DNA from: Sphingomonas zeae
GTDB taxonomy: Bacteria; Pseudomonadota; Alphaproteobacteria; Sphingomonadales; Sphingomonadaceae
Direction: 5' to 3'
DNA length: 64,000 nucleotides
Assembly (NCBI RefSeq): GCF_014197135.1
Contig: NZ_JACIFA010000014.1
Coordinates: 1 to 64,000 of the forward strand
Notes under the pieces: generated by a model
The model's database searches: none
Told to the model about the DNA's origin: nothing
The model's input: the letters and a program-made list of their open reading frames with translations, nothing else
Translations under genes and position numbers: made by a program
In this document: positions 1-9,209 of the stretch, piece after piece
Layout: the number at the start of each line of letters is the position of its first letter
Numbering within the stretch: the stretch's first letter is position 1

Positions 1-879
1 CCGGTTCCGCTTCGCTCCACCTGCGCCCGGCAATGGCGGCGGAGACGACAATGCACTAACTATCTACCCGGACCACCCGGTGGGGGCTGCTCAGCCCACG
101 ATGCCGGTTAAAGCGAGAGTGTCCGATTGGTCGTCTGGAGTCACTATCTTCCCCGGCTTTATGGTCGACCCGCCGACGCCGCGGCGTGGAGGACGGTTTC
201 CAATCGATTGTTAACGCTGTTCGCTGTCGGTCTGATTGTCCAGCATGATTAGGGACAAAAGGCAGCCTTGCATATCCCGGGGTTCTGCTCAGCTGTACAC
301 CATGCCGAAAAAACTTTGGCGCAAGATTGCGACTAAACGCTGGTACCCCACAAAGTTCCACAACTTGCCATAGGTTAGTTCTATTGCGGAAAGTATCGAA
401 ACTGACGCCGGTTGCGCGGACCCCCTTGTCTTTTCCAGCGCCTGGTTTGCAAAGCTGTGCCGGTCCCACGGAGATAAAAGCGCTCACGCCCGGCAGATGA
501 CCCGGACATTTGGTAGGCCAGTTCCCCCGTCCGAAGAAGTTCATGAAGGATATGTCCATCGCATCTCGACCGGCTGCGATGGTTTCGAGCCCCTCAACGG
601 GAGCAGGACCGCTCGCGTTGACTAAGCGCCGATGGCCGCCGAGCCACACGTCGACGACAGTGTGGACGTCGTCAGGTTTGGGTTCCTAGGCGTAAGCTGC
701 AGCCAGCCGCGCGGGGAAGGCCATTGACGCACTGTGGATCGAGAGGACCCGGATACGGTCACTCGGAATGCCCGTCCTGCATACCGAAGAATTTCATTCG
801 GTCATCTTGCATGATCGCAGCCCTCTGCGCGTACCGTTCCCCACCTGGCTTTGGAGATCACGTGGGAGACGACAGTCGC
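1..879. other. Region without a convincing gene
   Basis: No reading frame here has a recognisable domain, a good ribosome binding site or typical codon use. A frame open from base 2 to about 210 on the plus strand could be the 3' end of a gene entering from the left. A 197-codon minus-strand frame at 56-649 looks like chance: it has no motif and is rich in Arg, Pro and Ser. The base composition is more mixed than in the flanking gene at 880, which suits decayed or horizontally acquired DNA. Confidence 0.5.
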
Positions 880-2319
880 TCAACAGAGCGGACCCACGGG
901 TCCATTTGATTTGGTGAAGCCACCGGCGGCTGTTCGGGCTGCAGGTTCGAAGCCCAGCGTGATGCGCAGTCCGGGTCGGGTACTGACGATATCCAACGAC
1001 GCATCAAGGCGCGACGCGGCAGAACGGACGATGGCGAGGCCGAGGCCGCTCCCCTCGCTGTCGCGCGCGCTTGAAAGGCGGGTGAAGCGTTCGCCCAGAC
1101 GGACGAGCTCGGCATCGGGCAGGCCAGGCCCGTCATCAGCCACCACGATCCTGGCTCCCTCCCCTTCTTCGCATGATATGGTCAGCATCACCTGGCCACC
1201 GCGACGATTATAGCGGATCGCATTGTCGAGCAGGTTGGATAGGATTTCGAATATCAGGGTGCGGTGGCTGACGATCACGATGTCAGCGGGCGCATCGAGA
1301 TGGATTTCCACCCCCGCTTCGATCGCCTGCGCGATCCGGCGGTTAATGACGGCGACCGCCACCTCGCGCAGGTCGACCCGCTCGCGCGGTGGCGCGACGC
1401 CTGCCTCTTCCGCCCGGGCCAGCGCCAGCAGCTGCGTCACCAGATGCTCCAGCCGGTCGGCGGCGTCCGCGATCTCGCCCAGCGCGGTCGGGCTGCCACG
1501 CCGGGCCAGTGCGACCTGCACCTTCAGCACCGCCAGTGGCGTGCGCATCTGGTGCGAGGCATCGGCGGTAAAGCGCCGCATGCCCGCCGTGGCGCTGTCC
1601 AGCCGGGCGAGCAGATGATTGAACGCATCGGCAAGCGGGCGAAGCTCGACCGGCAGCGGCCCGGTATCGAGCGGCGACAGATCCGGCGTCGCGCGTGTGT
1701 CTCGCGCCGCAACCGCCTCGCGCAGCCCCGCGAGCGGCCGCAGGCTCCAGGCAAGCGCCGGGCGGATCAGCAGCATGGCGACGCCCACCAGCAGTAACTC
1801 GCCCAGCACCAGTGCGATCACCAGCCGCCGTTGCAGCGCACGGCGACCATCGAGCGTCTCAGCCACCTGCACGATGACCGGCGCGTCTATGCGCGGCAGC
1901 GCCCGACGTACCTCGGCGATGCGAATCTCCTGATCGCGGTAGCGCGCGAAACGAAAGCGCGGCGTGTCCAGCGCCAGTTCGGCGATGTTCGGCGCGGATA
2001 GATCGGCGTAGCCGGTCAGCAGCCGGCGCCCTACCGCGATCCGATAATAGACATTGTCGCGCTCGCTATTCTCCAGCATCCCGAAGGCGGCGGCGGGCAG
2101 GTCCAGTGTCACCTCGCCACGTTCCACCTGCACCGTCTCGGCCACCGCGCCCAGCGCGCCGCCGAGCACGCGGTCATTAGTACGGCGAACCACGTCCGCG
2201 ATGAGCGTCGCCCCCGCCAACCCCAGCAGCACCGCGATCGCCAGCATCGGCGCGAGCATTGCCGCGAACAGCCGATTGCGCAGCGCCAGCGCGCCGCCAC
2301 GCGGAGGCTTAATGGGCAT
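880..2319 (-). CDS. TctE-like sensor histidine kinase
   Basis: Membrane sensor kinase of 479 residues. A transmembrane segment lies at about residues 15-42, followed by a periplasmic sensor region resembling the 2CSK_N domain of TctE. A second transmembrane segment is near 165-188, then HAMP. The DHp motif SHQMRTPL has the phospho-accepting His at about 256. A HATPase domain follows with the N box NLLDNAIRYN and glycine boxes DDGPGLP and GSGLGLA. It starts inside the 3' end of the response regulator gene (11-nt overlap), so the two are co-transcribed and probably translationally coupled. TctE kinases sense tricarboxylates; the citrate transporter gene at 5678 supports a similar ligand, but this is inference. 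Confidence 0.9.
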   Translation of the reverse strand: MPIKPPRGGALALRNRLFAAMLAPMLAIAVLLGLAGATLIADVVRRTNDRVLGGALGAVAETVQVERGEVTLDLPAAAFGMLENSERDNVYYRIAVGRRLLTGYADLSAPNIAELALDTPRFRFARYRDQEIRIAEVRRALPRIDAPVIVQVAETLDGRRALQRRLVIALVLGELLLVGVAMLLIRPALAWSLRPLAGLREAVAARDTRATPDLSPLDTGPLPVELRPLADAFNHLLARLDSATAGMRRFTADASHQMRTPLAVLKVQVALARRGSPTALGEIADAADRLEHLVTQLLALARAEEAGVAPPRERVDLREVAVAVINRRIAQAIEAGVEIHLDAPADIVIVSHRTLIFEILSNLLDNAIRYNRRGGQVMLTISCEEGEGARIVVADDGPGLPDAELVRLGERFTRLSSARDSEGSGLGLAIVRSAASRLDASLDIVSTRPGLRITLGFEPAARTAAGGFTKSNGPVGPLC

Positions 2320-2974
2320 CGAGCATATAGCCGACTCCGCGCACGGTGCGGATCGCCGGGCCGTCGGGGGCCAACTTGCCGCGCAGCCGCGTGATGTTCA
2401 CCTCGATTGCGTTGGGGCCGACCGGCTCGTCATAGCCGAACACCTCGGATTGCAGCGTCTCGCGCGGCACGATCTGCCCGGCGCGGGTTGCTAGCGCGTC
2501 GAGCACCGCCCATTCCCGACGACGCAAGTCTAGTGTCCGCTCCCCCACCCGCGCCACGCCGCGCGATCGGTCGAGGACCAGCGCTCCGACCGCCAATTCG
2601 GGCGTGGGGTCGCCGCCGCGCCGCCGCCCCAGCGCCCGGATGCGCGCCTCCAGCTCTTCCGGCGCGAAGGGCTTTCGCAGATAATCGTCCGCGCCCAGGT
2701 CGAGCCCGCGCACCCGATCGTCCAGCGCATCGCGCGCGGTTAGCATCATCACCGGCACCCGGTTGCCCTGCCGCCGCAGCGTCTGAAGCACCGAAAAACC
2801 GTCGATATCCGGCAGCCCGACATCCAGGACGATGAGCGCATAGGCTTCGTCCGCCGCTACGATCAGCGCGTCCTCGCCGGTCGCGACATGATCGACCGCA
2901 TGGCCCGCCGCGCGCAGCAGCGCGACAATCCCGCGTGCCAGCGCCGCATCATCCTCGACGATCAGAATCCGCAT
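2309..2974 (-). CDS. OmpR/TctD-family response regulator
   Basis: Response regulator of 221 residues. The receiver domain has the acidic pocket near residues 7-9 (VEDD), phospho-acceptor Asp51 in LIVLDVGLPD and the conserved Lys101 in LRKPF. The C-terminal winged helix ends in the typical RTVRGVGYML. It is the first gene of a two-gene unit with the kinase at 880-2319 and is divergent from the solute-binding protein gene. The 100-bp region at 2975-3074 must therefore hold both promoters and is the likely binding site. Its targets are probably the plus-strand binding protein, porin and CitMHS genes, by analogy with TctD control of tricarboxylate uptake. Confidence 0.92.
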   Translation of the reverse strand: MRILIVEDDAALARGIVALLRAAGHAVDHVATGEDALIVAADEAYALIVLDVGLPDIDGFSVLQTLRRQGNRVPVMMLTARDALDDRVRGLDLGADDYLRKPFAPEELEARIRALGRRRGGDPTPELAVGALVLDRSRGVARVGERTLDLRRREWAVLDALATRAGQIVPRETLQSEVFGYDEPVGPNAIEVNITRLRGKLAPDGPAIRTVRGVGYMLDAH

Positions 2975-3074
2975 GGCGCGGCGCCTCCGTGAAAGGCGGA
3001 TGACAGCTTGGGGGGATAATCCATGGCATTGAGCTTACCCGAACTCAGAGGCGGGAAGCGAGAGGACCTGAACG

Positions 3075-4151
3075 ATGCGAATGGTAATTCTGTCGATGCT
3101 GATGCTGGGTGCCTTCGTGCCCGCTCGCGCCGATGCGCAGCGCCCGACCGGTTATCCCCGCTCCTATGACGCGCTGGTCGCCAATGCGCGCGGCGAGCGC
3201 ATGGTGCGCATCTATGGCAATGCCGATACCGCCGCGATGCAGCCGCTGATCGCGGCCTTTCGCCGCACCTATCCGGGCGTCCAGGTGCGTTATGACGATC
3301 TGGAATCGCGCATCATCTATGATCGCGTCGTCGCCGAGGCGCGGGGCAAGACACCAGGGGCCGATCTGGTCTGGTCGTCGGCGATGGACCTCCAGGCCAA
3401 GCTGATCAACGACGGCTATGCGCAAGGCTATCTCAGCCCCGAAAAGCCCGCGCTCCCCGCCACGGCGGTGTGGAAGAATATGGGTTACGGCGTCACCGCC
3501 GAGCCGGTCGCCTTCGTCGTCAACCGCCGCCTGATCCCCGCCGGACAAGTGCCGCGCACGCATGAGGCGTTCGAGCGATTGCTCCGCATCCGTCGCGGCG
3601 CCCTGATGGGCAAGGTCGCCACCTATGACCCCGCCCGGTCCAATGTCGGCTATCTCTATCTGACCGAGGATCATGCCATCACCCGCGATACCCGTTCGCT
3701 GGTGCAGGCTATCGCGGCGACCCGGCCGATGCTCTCGCGCACGACCGAGCCCATGCTGGATGCGGTGTCGGCGGGGCGGATCGCCATCGCGTACAACGTG
3801 GTCGGCCCCTATGCGCTGACCCGTGCGATGCGCGACCCGAATATCCGGGTCGTTTTCCCGCGCGATTATACGATCATCGCCTCGCGCGTGGCCTTCATCG
3901 CCCGCGACGCGCGGCATCCGGCGGCGGCGCGGCTGTTCCTCGACTTCCTGCTGTCGCGCACGGGGCAGACGCTGCTCTCGAAGCAATGGCTGCTGCCGGT
4001 GCGCGCCGACGTCCGGGCACCGCGCCTGTCGCGCGAACAGCAGCGTCCGATCCGCGTCGGGCCGCAGCTTCTCGTCAATCTCGATACGATCAAGCGCCGC
4101 CGTTTCCTGGCCGACTGGTGCACCACTCTTGCTCAAGAGGTCCCCAAATGA
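3075..4151 (+). CDS. Periplasmic ABC-type solute-binding protein
   Basis: Protein of 358 residues with an N-terminal Sec signal peptide ending near ARADA (about residue 22). The remainder looks like a family 1/6 extracellular solute-binding protein (iron or organic-anion type): an early RIYGNADTAAMQPL strand-helix, and FRRTYPGVQVRYDDL. No ABC permease or ATPase gene lies nearby. Its neighbours are a TctDE-like system upstream and a porin whose ATG overlaps this stop codon (ATGA, 4148-4151). In this setting it may deliver ligand to the sensor kinase or work with the porin rather than feed an ABC importer; that role is inferred. Confidence 0.85.
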   Translation: MRMVILSMLMLGAFVPARADAQRPTGYPRSYDALVANARGERMVRIYGNADTAAMQPLIAAFRRTYPGVQVRYDDLESRIIYDRVVAEARGKTPGADLVWSSAMDLQAKLINDGYAQGYLSPEKPALPATAVWKNMGYGVTAEPVAFVVNRRLIPAGQVPRTHEAFERLLRIRRGALMGKVATYDPARSNVGYLYLTEDHAITRDTRSLVQAIAATRPMLSRTTEPMLDAVSAGRIAIAYNVVGPYALTRAMRDPNIRVVFPRDYTIIASRVAFIARDARHPAAARLFLDFLLSRTGQTLLSKQWLLPVRADVRAPRLSREQQRPIRVGPQLLVNLDTIKRRRFLADWCTTLAQEVPK

Positions 4152-5644
4152 TGACCCCGATCCGAACCGCCACCGCGCTGGTCGCCCTGCTGGCCACCAC
4201 CCCCGCGCTCGCCCAGACACCGACCAACGACGACCTCGCCACGCTGGTCCGCCAGCAGGCCGCCGAGATCGCCGCCTTGCGTGCCCGGCTCGACCGGCTG
4301 GAAGGCACGGCAGCCGCCGCTCCCGCTCCGATTGCCGCCACGCCCCCTGCTCGGACCACGCCGCCTGTGCCGCAACTGGCGCAAAACGACACCATCGGCC
4401 GTGATACCGTCACCCGCCCCTTCGCGCCGCAGCTGGTGCCCCCCGGCCCCGCCGAGCGCGACGTCGCACAGGCACGGCAGGCCAATGCGGCGGGCGTGAC
4501 GACCGAATGGGGCGCGGGCCTGCCGGTCTTCCACTCGGCGGACGGCATCTACACCTTCAAGCCGCGCGGACGTATCCTAACCGATGTCAGTTCGACCTTG
4601 GGATCGCGCTATGACGGGCGCAACATCACGACGACCGGCATGCGCGCGCTGCGCCTGGGTCTGGAAGGCGGGGTCGGCACCCATTTCTTCTACCAGTTCG
4701 AGTCCGACTTCTCCGAGAACGAGGTCGATATCGTCACTGCGTTCATCGGCTGGCGCAACCGCATCCGGCCGGGTCTGGATTACGACCTTCGCGCCGGCCA
4801 CCTGTTCAACGATCGCAGCTTCGAGGGCTCGACCGGCTCGGATTCGACGCCGTTCATGGAGCGCACCGTCGTATCCACCGCGATCATTCCGCAACGCGGC
4901 TTCTACGGCGTCGGCATCATGCCACGCCTGTTCTGGAAGACCGGCCACGCCTCGCTGACCCTGACCGGTGACCGGATCGACGGCAACCAGGCGACCAATG
5001 ACAGCCGCACCGTGCTCGCCCGCGCGCACTGGAACCCAATCAAGAGCGACGATTCGGTCCTGCACATCGGCGCCTGGGGTTTCGACGAGGCGCTGTCCTC
5101 GGCCGCGACCACGCTGACCCGCAACACGGTGATCGGCGGCCGCTTTAACGGCGCGCTGCGCGTGTCGACCGGCGCGCTGCTCGGCGGGCGAAGCACCACC
5201 GGCTATGGAGCCGAGCTGGGCGGCTATGTCGGCCCGGTCTGGGTCATGGCCGAGGCTGGCGAGCGCCGCGCGCGCCTGACCGGCGGACGTCCCGACTTCC
5301 TGAGCAAGGCGTGGAGCCTGTCAGGCGGCTGGTTCGTCACCGGTGACCTGCCCCCCTATAACCCGCGTCTCGGCAGCTTCGGCCAGCCGCGCGTCCTGAA
5401 GCCGATCTTCGAGGGCGGGCCGGGCGCGATCGAGCTGACCGCGCGCTATGAGAATCTCGATTACACCAGTCTGCTGACCGGCGGGCGCGGCTGGGCCGCA
5501 ACCGCAGGTGTTAATTGGTATCTCAACAGCTTCACCCGGCTTCAGTTTAACTGGGTCCATTGGGACACCGATAACCGCGCAGGCGCCTTTACCGGCCCCG
5601 ACAGCGGCGAGACGATCGGTACCCGCATCGCCGTCACCTTCTAA
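4148..5644 (+). CDS. OprO/OprP-type outer-membrane porin
   Basis: Outer-membrane beta-barrel of 498 residues. I chose the ATG at 4148, which overlaps the previous stop as ATGA and is preceded by AGAGG; it gives a clean signal peptide ending at ALA-QT. A short coiled coil follows (LATLVRQQAAEIAALRARL), as in many trimeric porins, then a Pro/Ala linker. The barrel begins near FKPRGRILTDVS, has alternating strands throughout (FFYQFESDFSENEVD, WVMAEAGERRARL) and ends in an aromatic C-terminal Phe (IAVTF). The family is called phosphate-selective, but in sphingomonads members serve varied anions. Between a binding protein and a citrate transporter, an organic-acid channel is likely. Confidence 0.88.
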   Translation: MMTPIRTATALVALLATTPALAQTPTNDDLATLVRQQAAEIAALRARLDRLEGTAAAAPAPIAATPPARTTPPVPQLAQNDTIGRDTVTRPFAPQLVPPGPAERDVAQARQANAAGVTTEWGAGLPVFHSADGIYTFKPRGRILTDVSSTLGSRYDGRNITTTGMRALRLGLEGGVGTHFFYQFESDFSENEVDIVTAFIGWRNRIRPGLDYDLRAGHLFNDRSFEGSTGSDSTPFMERTVVSTAIIPQRGFYGVGIMPRLFWKTGHASLTLTGDRIDGNQATNDSRTVLARAHWNPIKSDDSVLHIGAWGFDEALSSAATTLTRNTVIGGRFNGALRVSTGALLGGRSTTGYGAELGGYVGPVWVMAEAGERRARLTGGRPDFLSKAWSLSGGWFVTGDLPPYNPRLGSFGQPRVLKPIFEGGPGAIELTARYENLDYTSLLTGGRGWAATAGVNWYLNSFTRLQFNWVHWDTDNRAGAFTGPDSGETIGTRIAVTF

Positions 5645-5677
5645 ACGCTCATTCCCCTTTTCGCGGAGCATCCTTCG

Positions 5678-6979
5678 ATGGATCTTGCCCTCCTCGGCTT
5701 CCTGATGGTCGCCACCTTCATGACGCTTATCATGACGAAGCGGATGACCCCGCTGGTCGCGCTGATCGTCGTGCCCACCGCCTTCGCGCTGCTCGCCGGC
5801 TTCGCCTCCGGCCTCGGCGACATGATGATCGACGGTATCAAGAACCTTGCGCCGACCGGTGTGATGCTGCTGTTCGCCATCCTGTTCTTCTCGATCATGA
5901 CCGATACCGGGTTGTTCGATCCGCTGGTCAACCGGCTGCTGCGCATCGTGCACGGCGATCCGATGGCAATCCTGATCGGGACGGTGGTGCTGTGCGCGAT
6001 CGTCAGCCTCGATGGCGACGGGTCGACGACCTATATCATCACCATCGCCGCGCTGCTGCCGCTCTACAAGCGGTATGACATGAACCGGCTGTACCTGTGC
6101 TGCCTCCTCATGAGCACCAGCGGCATCATGAACCTGACGCCCTGGGGCGGGCCGACCGCGCGCGCGGCCAGCGCGCTGAAGCTCGATCCCGCGACGCTGT
6201 TCCTGCCGCTGATCCCCGGCATGATCGCGGGTCTCGCCTTCCTCGTCGGCCTGGCAATCTGGTTCGGCCGCAAGGAGCGTCGCCGCATCGGTCACGTAAA
6301 GGCGAACGAGCCCAGCGCCTTCACCGGCATGGCCGTGTCGCAATTTCCCGAGGCGCGCCGCCCGCACCTGCGCTGGTTCAACGGCGCACTGACCCTGACG
6401 CTGATCGCCGGGCTGGTGTCGGGCATTCTGCCGCTGTCGGTGCTGATGATGCTGGCCTTCGCGGTCGCCATGATCGTCAACTATCCGCAGGTCGCCGAAC
6501 AGAAGGAGCGGATCGCCGCCCACGCGGGCAACGTCCTGTCGGTCGTCTCGCTGATCTTCGCCGCCGGTATCTTCACCGGCATCCTGTCGGGCACCGGCAT
6601 GGTCGGGGCGATGAGTAAGGAGGTCGTCGGCTTCATCCCGCCGGTCCTGGGGCCGTACATGGCGCCGATCACCGCGATGCTCAGCCTGCCCTTCACCTTC
6701 TTCATTTCGAACGACGCCTTCTATTTCGGAATGCTGCCGATCCTGGCCGAGGCGGGCGCGCATTATGGCGTGTCGCCGATGGCGATCGCCCGCGCCTCGC
6801 TGATGGGCCAGCCGGTTCATTTGCTCAGCCCGCTGGTGCCGTCTACCTATCTGCTGGTCAGCTTGGCGGGGATCGACCTGGCCGATCATCAACGCTTCAC
6901 GCTCGTCCCCGCCGCCGCGGTGTGCGGGGTCATGACGCTGGTCGGGATAGCGGTGCTCGCCTTCCCGCTGATGGGCTGA
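5678..6979 (+). CDS. CitMHS-family citrate transporter
   Basis: Inner-membrane carrier of 433 residues with about 11-12 hydrophobic segments and no signal peptide. It matches the CitMHS group (CitM/CitH, metal-citrate:proton symporters) in length and in features such as the DGDGSTTYIITIAALLPLY loop, the MNLTPWGGPTARAA segment and the late FFISNDAFYFGMLP motif. It would move citrate complexed with a divalent metal into the cytoplasm. It follows the porin by 33 bp and precedes terC by 4 bp, so it sits in an operon that probably begins with the solute-binding protein and is controlled by the divergent two-component system. Confidence 0.92.
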   Translation: MDLALLGFLMVATFMTLIMTKRMTPLVALIVVPTAFALLAGFASGLGDMMIDGIKNLAPTGVMLLFAILFFSIMTDTGLFDPLVNRLLRIVHGDPMAILIGTVVLCAIVSLDGDGSTTYIITIAALLPLYKRYDMNRLYLCCLLMSTSGIMNLTPWGGPTARAASALKLDPATLFLPLIPGMIAGLAFLVGLAIWFGRKERRRIGHVKANEPSAFTGMAVSQFPEARRPHLRWFNGALTLTLIAGLVSGILPLSVLMMLAFAVAMIVNYPQVAEQKERIAAHAGNVLSVVSLIFAAGIFTGILSGTGMVGAMSKEVVGFIPPVLGPYMAPITAMLSLPFTFFISNDAFYFGMLPILAEAGAHYGVSPMAIARASLMGQPVHLLSPLVPSTYLLVSLAGIDLADHQRFTLVPAAAVCGVMTLVGIAVLAFPLMG

Positions 6980-6983
6980 TCCG

Positions 6984-7628
6984 ATGGACATCTGGCAACA
7001 CATCGTCGCCGACTTTTCCGCAATCGGCACCCCCGCCGCACTTGCCGCCTTTGCCCAGGTCGTCATGATCGACGTCCTGCTGGCCGCCGACAACGCCATC
7101 GTCGTCGGCGCGCTGGCGGCGGGGCTGCCCCCGGCGATGCGGCGCAAGGTGATCCTGGTCGGTGTCGTCGCCGCGCTGGTCCTGCGCATCGGTTTCGCGC
7201 TGGTCGTGACGCAGTTGCTCCAGATCGTCGGGCTGGTGCTGGCGGGCGGATTGCTGCTGGTCTGGGTCGCGTGGAAGATGTGGCGCGAGCTGCGCGGCGG
7301 CGCGGATGAGGACGATCCGCTCGCGCATCAGGCCCCGCGCCGCTTCTGGGCCGCCGCCTGGGCGGTCGCGGTGGCGGACGTGTCGATGAGCCTCGACAAT
7401 GTCCTGGCGGTCGCGGGCGCGGCGCGCGACCATCCGGGCATCCTCGCCATCGGCCTGATCCTGTCGGTCGCCTTGATGGGTCTTGCCGCCAATGTGCTGG
7501 CGCGCGTGATCGAGCGTTATCGCTGGCTGGCCTATGTCGGGCTACTCGTCATCCTGTGGGTTGCAGGCAAGATGATTTGGGAAGGCCTGACCGACCCGGC
7601 GCGTGGCATCCTGACCCTGTTCGCCTGA
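6984..7628 (+). CDS. TerC-family integral membrane protein (YjbE type)
   Basis: Membrane protein of 214 residues with about seven hydrophobic helices. It carries two copies of the TerC acidic signature: VMIDVLLAADNAIVVGALA near residue 30 and VSMSLDNVLAVAGAA near residue 135. TerC proteins are linked to tellurite resistance and, in better-studied members, to manganese export and metal loading of exported enzymes. It begins 4 bp after the CitMHS stop, so it is probably co-transcribed. Because CitMHS carriers import metal-citrate complexes, a partner that exports surplus metal would make sense, though this is inference. Confidence 0.88.
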   Translation: MDIWQHIVADFSAIGTPAALAAFAQVVMIDVLLAADNAIVVGALAAGLPPAMRRKVILVGVVAALVLRIGFALVVTQLLQIVGLVLAGGLLLVWVAWKMWRELRGGADEDDPLAHQAPRRFWAAAWAVAVADVSMSLDNVLAVAGAARDHPGILAIGLILSVALMGLAANVLARVIERYRWLAYVGLLVILWVAGKMIWEGLTDPARGILTLFA

Positions 7629-7665
7629 CGCCTCCGCTCAACCTCAATCTTCGGGAAACATTGCC

Positions 7666-8322
7666 ATGATCCGCAACGCGCCGCCCCTCGTCCTGCTGCC
7701 TGCCATGGGGTGTGACGGACAGCTCTGGGCTCGGCAGGTGGTCGACCTCAGTGACATCACTCATCCGATGCTGGGCGACCTGACCGTCGACGATACGCTG
7801 GAGGCGATGGCCACGCGCGTGCTGGCCCATGCCCCGCCGCGCTTCACGGTCGCCGGGGTCAGCCTGGGGGGTTATGTCGCGCTGGAGATCATCCGGCAGG
7901 CGCCCGACCGGGTGCAGCGGGTGGCCCTGTTCGGCACCCGTGCCTCGATGCAGACTCGCCCGCGTACCGTCGCCGAGCAGGGACTGCTCGCGACCGCACC
8001 CCATGCCGACCCGACACTGACCCCAATCATCAGCGGCCCCGTCCAGGCGATGGCCGAGCGCGTTGGCGCAGCGGTCTTCGAGCGCCAGCAGCGGGCCATG
8101 CTCGCTCGGCCGGATATAAGCTCGGCTATCGCCGCAGTGCGCGTGCCAACGCTGGTGGCGGTCGGCGAGCATGACCGCATCTGCCTGCCTGCGGACGCAC
8201 GCGAATTATCCGACCATATCCCCGGTTCGCAGTTCCATGAAATCCGTAACTGCGGGCATCTGGCCCCGCTCGAGCGCCCCGGCCAGGTCACCCAACTTTT
8301 GCGGGACTGGCTGCAAGGTTGA
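7666..8322 (+). CDS. Alpha/beta-fold hydrolase
   Basis: Soluble protein of 218 residues with an alpha/beta hydrolase fold. The nucleophile elbow GVSLGGY places the catalytic Ser near residue 66. The catalytic acid is probably in VGEHDRICLP and the His is in NCGHLAPLERP close to the C-terminus. The N-terminal LLPAMGCDGQLWARQ forms the oxyanion-hole strand. There is no signal peptide. It lies 37 bp after terC on the same strand and may be the last gene of the citrate locus, or independently expressed. The substrate cannot be told from sequence; esterase or lactonase activity is most common in the family. Confidence 0.88.
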   Translation: MIRNAPPLVLLPAMGCDGQLWARQVVDLSDITHPMLGDLTVDDTLEAMATRVLAHAPPRFTVAGVSLGGYVALEIIRQAPDRVQRVALFGTRASMQTRPRTVAEQGLLATAPHADPTLTPIISGPVQAMAERVGAAVFERQQRAMLARPDISSAIAAVRVPTLVAVGEHDRICLPADARELSDHIPGSQFHEIRNCGHLAPLERPGQVTQLLRDWLQG

Positions 8323-8633
8323 AAAAGACGAGAATGAGCAACAAGGGTTGCTCGGGAAATCTGCACAGCGGGGATAGGTGGATCGCCGATCTGACGGCGG
8401 CGATGCTGGCTGGCCGAGTTGGCGCAGCAGTATGATGCCCACCCCAACCTTACTAATCAATGGCGGTGACGGCGGCTGGACGGTGCGGCGGATGTGCTCG
8501 GGGCGGATCCGCCAACCCCTTTTCCGCTGCCGAACTTCCGCCGCTCGTTCATCACCGCGTTATTGCCGCTTTAGGAAGCAAGCTGTGCAAATCCGAGCTT
8601 CATGCCCGACACGGTGCGGACGGCTTCGGCGGG
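8323..8633. other. Intergenic region with a small hairpin
   Basis: Between the convergent hydrolase and DnaJ-domain genes I see no supported gene. A perfect 7-bp stem with a 4-nt loop (GAGCAAC / GTTGCTC, 8336-8353) lies just after the hydrolase stop and could be a weak terminator, though no T tract follows. Base composition becomes less GC-rich here, marking the left edge of the region that looks acquired. Confidence 0.45.
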
Positions 8634-9104
8634 TTATGGTACGCGGTGAACTGCCACGCTATGTCGAACCGTAGATGCCGAACCGGGCTCCTCGTAATAC
8701 AGAACAAGGATGGTAGCTAACGGTGCGGCGGTAAGGATTAACAGAAAAAGACCGATCAGCCAGTCGTTGGTGTCTAGCGGCTGCGAGAAACTGCCGCTGG
8801 GCTGCATCGACGGTTTAGGTCGCATCGCGTGCCGCCCGGCTTTCCTTGGGTGAACCGGGCGATCCGCAGCAGCCTGATGAGCGGACGGCTTGAAATGTAA
8901 GCGATCATAGGCGGCGCGTGCGTCCTTTCTTCCTAAAACGGCATACGCCTCATTGATCTCTTTCGCGCGAGCAGAAACGTCAACACCATGATTGGCATCG
9001 GGGTGATATTGACGGAGCAGCGCCTTCCACGCGGAGTGGATAGTGTCGCGACTTGCCGTCGAGGGCACCCCGAGAACGGCATAATAGTCGGGTGATAAAG
9101 CCAT
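8634..9104 (-). CDS. J-domain protein with C-terminal membrane anchor
   Basis: Protein of 156 residues. The start at 9104 (MALSPDYYAVLGV) is chosen because it begins exactly at the J domain; a further upstream in-frame ATG adds 33 residues with no homology sense. The J domain spans about residues 5-66 with the essential HPD at 34-36 (RQYHPDANHG), so it should stimulate an Hsp70. A Lys/Pro-rich linker follows, then one hydrophobic segment near residues 125-147 and a short tail. No Gly/Phe or zinc-finger region is present, so this is a class III co-chaperone, probably membrane-tethered. It sits next to an IS481 remnant and no chaperone gene. Confidence 0.85.
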   Translation of the reverse strand: MALSPDYYAVLGVPSTASRDTIHSAWKALLRQYHPDANHGVDVSARAKEINEAYAVLGRKDARAAYDRLHFKPSAHQAAADRPVHPRKAGRHAMRPKPSMQPSGSFSQPLDTNDWLIGLFLLILTAAPLATILVLYYEEPGSASTVRHSVAVHRVP

Positions 9105-9209
9105 CCGGTTGTCACCTGTCGCTAAAACGCAAAAAACGAACGTCCACCTGGCGGGCGATCGCAATCGGGCCTTCTCGGCGATCCAAAGGGCGACTTTTGG
9201 CACTAACCG

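Noticed and set aside
56..649. 197-codon minus-strand frame near the left edge
   Set aside because: No ribosome binding site, no domain, unusual composition and no conserved neighbour; not supportable as a gene.
3075..4151. A complete ABC importer around the solute-binding protein
   Set aside because: No permease or ATPase gene lies within the flanking kilobases; the downstream genes are a porin and a secondary transporter.
5321..7189. 622-codon minus-strand open frame opposite the citrate transporter
   Set aside because: It lies antisense to clear porin, CitMHS and TerC genes, is rich in Arg, His, Gln and Asp, and has no motif. It is a by-product of high GC content.
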